Shown piece by piece: positions 31,008 to 38,460 of a DNA stretch of 51,700 nt. The position numbers and the translations under genes were made by a program. Positions within the stretch are counted from its first letter, which is position 1. Each line of letters begins with the position of its first letter. The notes beneath the pieces are model-generated. The model ran no database searches. It saw only the letters and a program-made list of their open reading frames with translations, and had not been told where the DNA came from. Source of the DNA: an uncultured Oscillospiraceae bacterium (GTDB lineage Bacteria; Bacillota; Clostridia; Oscillospirales; Oscillospiraceae); contig CAJURY010000013.1 in assembly GCA_910589155.1 (NCBI GenBank), positions 1 to 51,700 of the forward strand, in the 5' to 3' direction.

Positions 31008-31043
31008 AACGCGCCAGAGCGAAAAATTTCGCTTTGGCGCGTT
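31008..31043 (+). terminator. Terminator of the SLH-transpeptidase gene
   Basis: 17-bp stem AACGCGCCAGAGCGAAA / TTTCGCTTTGGCGCGTT (one G-U), then ATTTTC. Confidence 0.85.
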
Positions 31044-31152
31044 ATTTTCTTGCTTTTGCCCAGAAACGGGGTAAAATAAGAGTGACCAAAGGCTTATCGT
31101 TTACAATTCCTTCCTGCTTTGTTTATAGTTCGTTTCGCTTCCAGTCACATTT

Positions 31153-31180
31153 TTGTCATAAGTGGGAAGTATAGTATAAC
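31153..31180 (+). promoter_or_regulatory. Probable promoter of the HtrA gene
   Basis: -35 TTGTCA (31153-31158), 16-bp spacer, -10 TATAAC (31175-31180). An overlapping -10, TATAGT at 31170-31175, is an alternative. Confidence 0.5.
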
Positions 31181-31213
31181 CATCAAATCAATCCAATACA
31201 GGAGATGCAGATT

Positions 31214-32851
31214 ATGGATTACAAAGAAGAAAACATCGGCCAGCAAGACGGCTTTATCGATACCCCCGACGCTACGGACACAGCGGAACCCCAGCAGGAA
31301 GTTTTCAACGCCTCCGCGCAGGATGCAGCCGACCCCCAACAGGAAGTTTCCGATACTCCCGATTTAGACGCTTCCGCCGAGACCGCTGAACAGGAAGCCG
31401 CCCCCAATGTGAACGGCTACTACAATGGACAAGGCGCAGGCCGTCAGGAATATTACGGCGGCTATACGAATTACAATCCGCAAAACACCGGTTATTATGG
31501 GGGAAACGTTCCTCCCTACCGCCCCAACACCTATACGATCCCCCCGCAGAAGCCCAAAAAGAAGTCCCGCGGCAAACATCGCGCCGCACAGGTCGCCGCG
31601 GCCTGTCTGGTATGCGCCATCCTTGGAGGAATTGGCGGCGGCGCGATTATGAGCGGCGTGGCGAACAACCGCTGGCAAAAAACAACCCAGCAAATGCAAA
31701 GCAACCTGCAAGAGCAGATCGACGCGCTGAGCAGTGGGCAGCAGCCCGGCAGCACAGGCGGCAAGGTTACTCCCATCGCCAACACCACCGGCCTTTCCGC
31801 CGCGCAGGTCTACCAGCAGAATGTCAATTCTGTTGTTTATATAGAATCCACCGTTTTGGTCAATTACTACGGGCAGCAAACTACAGGCGTCAGCAGCGGT
31901 TCCGGTTTTATCATTTCTGAGGATGGCTATATTCTTTCTAACTACCATGTGGTAGAAAACTCTACCAAGCTAAATGTCAAAATGTTTGACGGCAGCAGTT
32001 ACGAAGCCAAGCTGATCGGCTATGACAAATCCAGCGACGTGGCTGTTTTGAAAGTAGAAGCCACTGGTCTGCCCGCCGTCACTGTAGGAGATTCCGACGC
32101 TGTAAATGTAGGCGACCAGGTGGTTGCCATCGGCAATCCCTTGGGCGAACTAACCTCCACCCTGACCGGCGGTTATGTCAGCGCCAAGGATCGCACCATC
32201 AATACAGACAATACCCTCACCAACATGATTCAGACCGACGCTGCCATCAATTCCGGCAACTCCGGCGGTCCCTTGTTCAACATGAACGGCGAGGTCATCG
32301 GTATTACCTCCGCAAAATACTCCGGCTCCAGTTCCTCCGGCGCTTCTATTGAGGGCATTGGCTTCGCCATCCCGATTAACAGCGTCATGAATATGGTGGA
32401 GGATTTGAAGCAATACGGCTATGTAACCGGTCAGGCGTATATGGGCGTTACGCTGGAAGAAATTGATACCAAAACTGCGTCTGTTTACGGTCTGCCCGCA
32501 GGCGTATATGTCAACAGCGTGGCAAAGGGCAGTTGTTCCGCAATCGCCGGTATCCAGAAAGGTGACATTATCACCGGCCTGAACGGCGCCGATATTACCT
32601 GTTATGATGATCTGGCGGCAGCGCTGAAAAAATTTAGTGCAGGTGACACAACCACGATCAATATTTATAGACAGGGGCAGGCACTGGAGCTTCAAATTAC
32701 CTTTGACGAAAAAAGAGGCGATATGAACAATCAGACAGAGCCTGCGCAAGATGGTGAAGCAGAACCTACCGCTCCGTCCGACAACCGGCAGCAACCGGAA
32801 GGCGATTACAACCAGTGGTATGATTACTTCGCTCCCTTCTTTGGACGCTAA
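31214..32851 (+). CDS. HtrA/DegP-like membrane-anchored serine protease with PDZ domain
   Basis: 545 residues. A long acidic, Tyr/Pro/Asn-rich cytoplasmic N-terminus (about 1-115), one membrane helix (about 124-146, Ala/Gly-rich) and an extracellular trypsin-like domain with the catalytic triad His245 (SNYHVV), Asp275 (SSDVAV) and Ser350 (GNSGGPL). A PDZ domain follows (about 420-500: GVTLEEIDTKTASVYGLPAGVYV), then an acidic tail. This is the usual HtrA layout of Firmicutes; it degrades misfolded proteins at the cell surface. AGGAG lies 9 bases before the ATG at 31214. Regulation by a CssRS-type system is usual in relatives but not visible here. Confidence 0.93.
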   Translation: MDYKEENIGQQDGFIDTPDATDTAEPQQEVFNASAQDAADPQQEVSDTPDLDASAETAEQEAAPNVNGYYNGQGAGRQEYYGGYTNYNPQNTGYYGGNVPPYRPNTYTIPPQKPKKKSRGKHRAAQVAAACLVCAILGGIGGGAIMSGVANNRWQKTTQQMQSNLQEQIDALSSGQQPGSTGGKVTPIANTTGLSAAQVYQQNVNSVVYIESTVLVNYYGQQTTGVSSGSGFIISEDGYILSNYHVVENSTKLNVKMFDGSSYEAKLIGYDKSSDVAVLKVEATGLPAVTVGDSDAVNVGDQVVAIGNPLGELTSTLTGGYVSAKDRTINTDNTLTNMIQTDAAINSGNSGGPLFNMNGEVIGITSAKYSGSSSSGASIEGIGFAIPINSVMNMVEDLKQYGYVTGQAYMGVTLEEIDTKTASVYGLPAGVYVNSVAKGSCSAIAGIQKGDIITGLNGADITCYDDLAAALKKFSAGDTTTINIYRQGQALELQITFDEKRGDMNNQTEPAQDGEAEPTAPSDNRQQPEGDYNQWYDYFAPFFGR

Positions 32852-32899
32852 CGCATCCAATTCTTTCTCTCCAACCAAATATATCTCTCCAGCGAGAAA

Positions 32900-32919
32900 G
32901 CCCGGACGTTCGTCCGGGC
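32900..32919. terminator. Terminator between htrA-like gene and the broken gene
   Basis: 8-bp GC stem GCCCGGAC / GTCCGGGC with GTTC loop, then CTTTTCGGTTTTTT on the plus strand and TTTCTCG on the minus strand, so it serves both converging transcripts. Confidence 0.88.
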
Positions 32920-32960
32920 CTTTTCGGTTTTTTGGCGCACATATTCATAAGACAAATTCT

Positions 32961-33512
32961 TTATTGACGGAGCGTGTATCCTTCTTGCGTCACTTTGTCC
33001 AGGCAAGACTGTGTAATATAGGCATAATAGATATTATTTCCAGTATGCCATTGACAACATGTTTCTGCTACAGCCGTTCTAGGTGCGATTTTTTTCACGT
33101 ATCTTGCAAGAGATTCATACACTTTTGTTAAACAGTCTGGCCTTGGGATATAATTTCCCTGTTCGTTATAGTAACCTGATATGCAAAAAATTCTACCTCA
33201 ATGAAGCATTTTGCTTTGCATTTTCGAATATCCAACCTCTATAACTGCGTTGCTACTTGCAGAGTAACCACTGTCCACATACGTTTTTCCTCCCACTATG
33301 CGCGTTTTTATACTGCCCGCTTCTGGAAGGTGAAAATAGTAACTGATGCGATATTCTTTTTCGTATGGCTTTATCAGAGCAATATCTTTGCTTTCGCGTA
33401 CGCCGTCAGAATCTGGCGATTCTCTCACGATGGTACATCCCAAGGTCAGCGCTTTTTGCGCTAGAAGCAAGAAGTTGTCAAAATTCATCCAATAATTGAT
33501 TTGCTTACCCAT
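32961..33512 (-). pseudogene. Uncharacterised gene interrupted by one in-frame TGA
   Basis: The frame starts at ATG 33512 (MGKQINYWMNFDNFLLLAQKALTLGC..., GGGAGA upstream), runs 104 codons to TGA at 33198-33200 and then continues in the same frame for 78 more codons to TAA at 32961-32963. The second part (GRIFCISGYYNEQGNYIPRPDCLTKVYESLARYVKKIAP...) is well-formed protein sequence and resembles the C-terminal half of a family of about 180 residues that I associate with Oscillospiraceae, though I cannot name it. A single base change would explain the stop. Nothing suggests selenocysteine. Confidence 0.7.
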
Positions 33513-33565
33513 TCAGGTTTTCTCCCTTTTATATTTCATATGAACTATGCTATCACACAACTTAT

Positions 33566-33602
33566 AAAAGTCCTGCCGCAGCGGTACTGTGGCAGGACTT
33601 TT
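33566..33602 (-). terminator. Terminator of the sugar-isomerase operon
   Basis: Perfect 12-bp stem AAAAGTCCTGCC / GGCAGGACTTTT with a 13-nt loop, 8 bp past the isomerase stop. U-runs are built into the stem on both strands. Confidence 0.88.
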
Positions 33603-33610
33603 GATTTCAG

Positions 33611-35089
33611 TTAACGAATAAAGGGATTTTCCGTGGGATAAGGCAGATATTTGGGCTGATTATAGGCGATATCCGCAATGCCCAGATAGCGGAAAATATC
33701 AAACATGGTCTTACCGCAATGGGCAAAGGCCACCGCGCCGTGGTGAGGATAGCGCTTTTCAATCAGCACATGACGGTAGAACCGCCCCATTTCAGGAATC
33801 GCGAACAGACCGATGCCGCCAAAAGAACGGGTACGCACAGGCAGCACCTCGCCCTGGGCGATGTACGCCCGCAGTTGCCCCTCGCTGTCGCACTGCAAGC
33901 GGTAGAAGGTCACATCACTGGCAGCAATATCGCCTTCCAGGGTGCCTCTGGAAATATCAGGCTCGCTTCCTTCCGGCTCCAGAACACGGTGCTGAATGAG
34001 TTGGTACTTTACCGCCCGATCCGCACACATTTTGCAACTCGGCGTGTTGCCGCAGTGGAAGCCCATGAAGGTATCCGTAAGCTTGTAATCAAACTTCCCG
34101 GCAATTTCTTCCTCATAAATAGACTTTGGCACAGAATTATTGATGTCCAGCAGGGTTACCGCATCGCCGGTAACGCACGCGCCGATGTACTCGGACAGCG
34201 CGCCGTACACGTCCACCTCGCAGGCCACGGGAATGCCTCTGGAAGCCAGACGGGAATTGACATAGCAAGGCTCAAACCCAAACTGGCTGGGGAATGCGGG
34301 CCAGCACTTGTCCGCAAAAGCCACATACTTCCGTGCGCCCTTGTGCTCCTCCGCCCAGTCCAAAAGCGTCAGCTCAAACTGCGCCATCCGAGCGCATAGG
34401 TCAGGATAATACTTGCCCTCGCCCATTTCCTTCGCCATATCCTCGCAGACAGCGGGGATTCTGGGATCGTCCTTGTGGGCTTTGTAGGCAACCAGCAGAT
34501 CCAACTCGGAGTTTTCCTCAATTTCCACGCCCAATTCATATAGTCCGCGGATGGGGGCGTTGCAGGCAAAGAAATCCTGAGGACGGGGGCCGAAGGTGAT
34601 AATCTTCAAATTCTTTACACCGATGATAGCGCGGGCTACGGGAACAAACTCCCGGATCATTGCGGCAACTTCATCCGCAGTTCCCACAGGGTAATCCGGA
34701 ATGTACGCCTTCAAATGCCGCATACCCAAATTGTAGGAGCAGTTCAGCACGCCGCAGTAAGCGTCGCCCCGGCCATTGATGAGGTCGCCGTCGCCTTCCG
34801 CCGCAGCGACATACATCACAGGCCCATCAAAAGACTTGGCAAGGAGCGTTTCCGGGGTTTCAGGACCGAAGTTGCCTAAAAATACCACCAGCGCGTTGCA
34901 GCCGGCTTCTTTTACATTTTCCAGCGCAGCCATGGCGTCCTTTTCATTTTCCACCGTGATGGGGCAGCTATAAAGCCCTTCGCCGTAAGCTTTTACCACC
35001 GCTTCCTTCCGGGTGGTAGACAGGGCAATGGGGAAACAGTCGCGAGAGACTGCCACAATGCCCAGCTTTACTTCAGGGATATTCTTCAT
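33611..35089 (-). CDS. L-fucose/L-arabinose isomerase family protein
   Basis: 492 residues. The fold of the FucI/AraA family: an N-terminal Rossmann-like region (LGIVAVSRDCFPI, ALVVFLGNFGPETPE), a middle domain (CWPAFPSQFGFEPCYVNSRLASRGIPVACEVDVYGAL, in parts) with metal-binding Glu and Asp near CEVDVYG, and a C-terminal part with FMGFHCGNTP and PHHGAVAFAHCG. Members interconvert aldoses and ketoses; the Glu/Asp/His set suggests activity. Last gene of the xylB - DUF4867 - GH20 operon, 13 bp behind GH20. Fucose is plausible given the N-glycan context, but the substrate is not shown. Confidence 0.85.
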   Translation of the reverse strand: MKNIPEVKLGIVAVSRDCFPIALSTTRKEAVVKAYGEGLYSCPITVENEKDAMAALENVKEAGCNALVVFLGNFGPETPETLLAKSFDGPVMYVAAAEGDGDLINGRGDAYCGVLNCSYNLGMRHLKAYIPDYPVGTADEVAAMIREFVPVARAIIGVKNLKIITFGPRPQDFFACNAPIRGLYELGVEIEENSELDLLVAYKAHKDDPRIPAVCEDMAKEMGEGKYYPDLCARMAQFELTLLDWAEEHKGARKYVAFADKCWPAFPSQFGFEPCYVNSRLASRGIPVACEVDVYGALSEYIGACVTGDAVTLLDINNSVPKSIYEEEIAGKFDYKLTDTFMGFHCGNTPSCKMCADRAVKYQLIQHRVLEPEGSEPDISRGTLEGDIAASDVTFYRLQCDSEGQLRAYIAQGEVLPVRTRSFGGIGLFAIPEMGRFYRHVLIEKRYPHHGAVAFAHCGKTMFDIFRYLGIADIAYNQPKYLPYPTENPFIR

Positions 35090-35102
35090 TAATATTTCCT
35101 CC

Positions 35103-36134
35103 TTATTTCTTTAATGCCTGACCGAACGCCTGCATCACAGGCGCAATTTTTTTCGCAACTCCGGCGCCTTCATCTAAGCCGTCGGCATTCGCCAGGTCGC
35201 ACCAGACGCAAAGCATACTGCCTGCCGGATCCTTTACACTGTGACCGCCTTCAAATTCCGTTTCGTCAAATTGCAGCGCTTTTTCGCAGCCAAGCTGCCA
35301 GTCGCTCCGACCCAACACCCAATAATAAGTAGAATTGGTATTGATCAGCCGGAAGCCCTGCGCTGCCAGCATTTCAGGGGTCGCCAAATCATAGCCGTTC
35401 CAGCCGTGGCTCCAGTGGCAGATCATAAGATCTGTATCAATCGCGCCGTAGGTATCCGCGTCGTTGTTATAATAAATGCCGTCGTTAAAGCACATAGGCG
35501 TCATGCCGGCGGCTTTGACAATGGCTGCCGCCTGGTTGATAAAGGACACAAACAGCTTCATGCCGCCGTCTTTATAAATGCGGTCAAAGCCCATGGTATC
35601 CCGGTCGTTGGCGTATTCGTCACAGCCGAAATTGAAATATTTGCAGCCAAGCCCAGCAAAATAGGCGGCATACTTTTCCAAAAGTCCCAAGGCAAAAGCG
35701 ACAGCCTCCGGGTTTGCCAAATCAATGGAGCTTTTGGAGCCAGCATATCGCAGCTGCGGGAATTGCATCAAAATAGTCCCCAAATGACCAGGCATATTTA
35801 ATACCGGGATTATATGGATATTTTTAGACGCTGCATGGTGGAAAATTGCCTCCATATCCGTCTCGGTCAAATACTTTCCGGAACCGTCAGTTGCCTTATC
35901 GCCTTCCGCATATCCATCTCCCAGCGCAGCAGCCAGATCATAAGTGCCAAAAGCTGTGGTCAGCGTCATGTCCCGCAACGCAAAGCGGAAGCCCTGATTG
36001 TCCGAAAAATAAAGCTGCAAATGCGTCAGTCCTGCCTGCGCCATGGCGTCCAGCATTTTACAAATCGCCTCGACGCCAAAATACTTCCGACCGGCATCCA
36101 GAAAAAATATCCGCATTTTGTCCAGTGTTTTCAT
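35103..36134 (-). CDS. Intracellular GH20 beta-N-acetylhexosaminidase-like enzyme
   Basis: 343 residues, only the catalytic TIM barrel, without signal peptide. MRIFFLDAGRKYFGVEAI, LQLYFSDNQGFRFAL, LNMPGHLGTIL, FGCDEYAND with the catalytic Asp172-Glu173 pair of substrate-assisted GH20 enzymes, HWSHGWNGYD and INTNSTYYWVLG. The protein is clearly paralogous to the GH20 domain inside the giant surface protein encoded at 38461-45864 (same motifs over the whole length, about residues 915-1245 there). It should remove terminal GlcNAc or GalNAc from imported oligosaccharides or glycopeptides. 11 bp behind DUF4867 and 13 bp before the isomerase. Confidence 0.9.
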   Translation of the reverse strand: MKTLDKMRIFFLDAGRKYFGVEAICKMLDAMAQAGLTHLQLYFSDNQGFRFALRDMTLTTAFGTYDLAAALGDGYAEGDKATDGSGKYLTETDMEAIFHHAASKNIHIIPVLNMPGHLGTILMQFPQLRYAGSKSSIDLANPEAVAFALGLLEKYAAYFAGLGCKYFNFGCDEYANDRDTMGFDRIYKDGGMKLFVSFINQAAAIVKAAGMTPMCFNDGIYYNNDADTYGAIDTDLMICHWSHGWNGYDLATPEMLAAQGFRLINTNSTYYWVLGRSDWQLGCEKALQFDETEFEGGHSVKDPAGSMLCVWCDLANADGLDEGAGVAKKIAPVMQAFGQALKK

Positions 36135-36145
36135 GACATTTCTCC

Positions 36146-36781
36146 TTAAATCATTGTTTTGATATCAATATTTTCTCCATGCAGGAGCACCGGCGCGCCT
36201 TGCGCCGCCTCGCTGCTATCACTATGGGCAAGCAGCCACTTGTTCCGTGCCCAAAGGCAACGATCCTCGTCGTTTCTCATAGTCAGCTCCGGTTTTTCTT
36301 CATTGGTGCCCAGAGGCAGCACAATCAGCACTTTAAAGCCTTCGCCTAATTTAGCGGAACAAGGCGCATAGTGGAGCGTGGTAGCGTAAACCTCCACCAG
36401 AACCCCGGCGGGCACATAGTAGGCCGCAACTTTGCCTGTGTTCAGGCAGCCGTTTTCCATTTCCTCCCGCTTAGCAAGCAGCAAAATGAAATCACGCGTT
36501 CCAAGATTCAGTTCGCTGTCCCGGTGGTATTCCAAACAGTTCAGTTTCGTATTGTGCCCATTGCACCAGCCAAGCTGAATGGGCATCCCGCCGAAAGCGC
36601 CATGGGAAAGCTCCTCCATGGCGGGCAGTTCCATCAGTTCCTTCTGGCAAGGTATGTAGGAAACGCCCTCCGGCAGCGGGGTCATGCGCTCCAACGTTTC
36701 CAGCAGCTCCGTTAAGTCATAGCCCGAAAGAATCTGTCCGTACTTTTGAAAAGACGGATCCGTAACCGGGAGAATTTTCAT
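36146..36781 (-). CDS. DUF4867 family protein
   Basis: 211 residues: MKILPVTDPSFQKYGQILSGYD, QLGWCNGHNTKLNCLEYHRDSELNLGTRDFILLL (in parts) and YYVPAGVLVEVYATTLHYAPC. This looks like a cupin-type sugar-binding or isomerase-like fold; it resembles ureidoglycolate-lyase-like and DUF4867 proteins often encoded beside sugar kinases. Function unknown. Start at ATG 36781, 8 bases behind GAGGAG; the GTG three codons earlier overlaps that site. Sits between the kinase and GH20 with 11-12 bp gaps. Confidence 0.75.
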   Translation of the reverse strand: MKILPVTDPSFQKYGQILSGYDLTELLETLERMTPLPEGVSYIPCQKELMELPAMEELSHGAFGGMPIQLGWCNGHNTKLNCLEYHRDSELNLGTRDFILLLAKREEMENGCLNTGKVAAYYVPAGVLVEVYATTLHYAPCSAKLGEGFKVLIVLPLGTNEEKPELTMRNDEDRCLWARNKWLLAHSDSSEAAQGAPVLLHGENIDIKTMI

Positions 36782-36793
36782 AAATTTCACTCC

Positions 36794-38275
36794 TCACTCC
36801 CCCTGCGTCTGCACAAACAGAGGCTTGCAGGCAGGATAAATTTTTCTGAATTGCTGATACCGCGCCTCATAGCGGGCGGCAAGCGCTGGTTCTGGGAAAA
36901 TTGTTTCAGAAACTGTCACCAATTTATCGCAGGCTGCCTCCACAGAAGCAAATGCGCCGCAGGCCACCATAGCAAGCATTGCGCCGCCAAGACCTGGCCC
37001 TTGCTCAGAAGCCACGCATTGCAGCGAAACGTTCAGCACATTCGCCATGATTTTTTTCCACAGGGGACTCTTTGCGCCGCCGCCGCAGATTTTGCTTTGG
37101 GGAATGGAAATCCCCAGCTTTTTGGCAACCTCCACAGAGTCCCGGATGGCGAAAGCCACGCCTTCCAGCACAGCCTGGGTAAGATCTTCCCGGCTGGTAT
37201 CCATGGTCATGCCAAAAAATACGCCTCTGGCGTTGGTATCGTTAATAGGACTGCGTTCGCCCATGAGGTAGGGCAAAAAGTACACATGATTCTCCCCTAG
37301 TTTTTCCTCCTGGATTTTTGCCTGCTCAGCGGCGTAGTCTTCCGTTTGGAAAATATCATCCATGAGCCATTTATTGCAGGAAGCGGCGGAAAGCATACAG
37401 CCCATAAGATGATAGCCCCCGTCCGCATGAGCAAAGGCATGAAGGGCGTTGTTCTCATCTACCCGGAAATTTTTCGCGCTGATGAAAACAGTACCGGAAG
37501 TTCCCAGGGAAATATTGCAGCCGCCTTCTCCCACAGTGCCGGTACCAACTGCCGCTGCGGCATTGTCCCCTGCGCCAGCCGCCACTTTGACGCTCTCAGG
37601 CAGCCCAAACTGCGCCGCGATTTCCGGCAGCAGGGTTCCCACTGCCTCATAGCTTTCAAAAAGCCTGGGCATTTGCGCTTCTGTGAGGCCGCACAGCTCC
37701 AGCATTTCCTGCGACCAGCATTTGTTTGCCACATCCAGCAAAAGCATACCGGAAGCGTCCGAATAGTCTGTGCAGTGCACGCCGGTGAGAATATAATTGA
37801 TGTAATCCTTGGGCAGCATGACTTTTTTAATCCGGGCGAACAATTCCGGCTCGTTTTCTTTCATCCACAAAAGCTTTGGCGCGGTAAAACCGGCAAAGGC
37901 AATATTGGCCGTTAATTCAGACAGCCTCTTTTTGCCCACAACCTCGTTCAAATAATCCACCTGCTTTGCAGTGCGGCCGTCGTTCCACAAAATCGCCGGA
38001 CGGATAATGCAGTCGTTTTCATCCAGCACCACAAGACCGTGCATCTGTCCGCCTGCGCCGATGCCGGCAACCTGCTCTTTATCAAATCCCTCCAGCAGCG
38101 CCGGAATTCCTTCCAATACCGCTTTGCGCCAATCCGCAGGGTTTTGCTGGCTCCAGCCGGGGTTGGGAAACTCCAGCGGATAGGCACGGGAAATAATATT
38201 CAAAATTTTACCCTGTTCATCCATCAGCAGCAGCTTGACGGCCGATGTTCCCAGGTCAATTCCAATGTACAGCAT
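36794..38275 (-). CDS. FGGY-family sugar kinase, xylulokinase-like
   Basis: 493 residues. YIGIDLGTSAVKLLLMDEQG at the start, AGIGAGGQMHGLVVLD, ILWNDGRT, a middle GAGDNAAAAVGTG, GTSGTVFIS, and CGGGAKSPLWKKIMANVLN are FGGY kinase motifs; WNDGRT and MHGL are typical of xylulokinases. It phosphorylates a ketose, so with the isomerase in the operon it makes an aldose-to-ketose-phosphate pathway. D-xylulose is the family default; L-fuculose or another ketose is possible given the isomerase. AAGGAG precedes ATG 38275. First gene of the operon. Confidence 0.87.
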   Translation of the reverse strand: MLYIGIDLGTSAVKLLLMDEQGKILNIISRAYPLEFPNPGWSQQNPADWRKAVLEGIPALLEGFDKEQVAGIGAGGQMHGLVVLDENDCIIRPAILWNDGRTAKQVDYLNEVVGKKRLSELTANIAFAGFTAPKLLWMKENEPELFARIKKVMLPKDYINYILTGVHCTDYSDASGMLLLDVANKCWSQEMLELCGLTEAQMPRLFESYEAVGTLLPEIAAQFGLPESVKVAAGAGDNAAAAVGTGTVGEGGCNISLGTSGTVFISAKNFRVDENNALHAFAHADGGYHLMGCMLSAASCNKWLMDDIFQTEDYAAEQAKIQEEKLGENHVYFLPYLMGERSPINDTNARGVFFGMTMDTSREDLTQAVLEGVAFAIRDSVEVAKKLGISIPQSKICGGGAKSPLWKKIMANVLNVSLQCVASEQGPGLGGAMLAMVACGAFASVEAACDKLVTVSETIFPEPALAARYEARYQQFRKIYPACKPLFVQTQGE

Positions 38276-38328
38276 AAGCTTCTCCTTGTATCGTTCAACA
38301 CGAAACATTGTTTTTATATTCGTTCCTA

Positions 38329-38356
38329 ATTATACACATATCAAAAAGTTTTGCAA
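38329..38356 (-). promoter_or_regulatory. Promoter of the sugar kinase operon
   Basis: Minus strand -35 TTGCAA (38351-38356), 16-bp spacer, perfect -10 TATAAT (38329-38334). Leader about 46 nt. The operon can therefore be made apart from the giant gene upstream. Confidence 0.75.
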
Positions 38357-38395
38357 CAAATTTTTCTAACAAAAAAGGAATCATTCCAGTGTGAA

Positions 38396-38426
38396 GGGCA
38401 CAGCAAAATGAAATTTTGCTGTGCCC
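38396..38426 (-). terminator. Stem-loop after the giant surface protein gene
   Basis: Perfect 14-bp stem GGGCACAGCAAAAT / ATTTTGCTGTGCCC with a GAA loop. No immediate T-run on the minus strand, but CCTTTTTTG follows about 20 nt later after a small GGAA/TTCC stem. Probably a terminator with some read-through. Confidence 0.65.
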
Positions 38427-38460
38427 CCTGGGTTCGTTATCTACTTCTTATACAAGAAGC

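Noticed and set aside
33198..33200. TGA as a selenocysteine codon
   Set aside because: No SECIS-like hairpin was seen directly downstream and the family context suggests no redox protein; a nonsense change is simpler.
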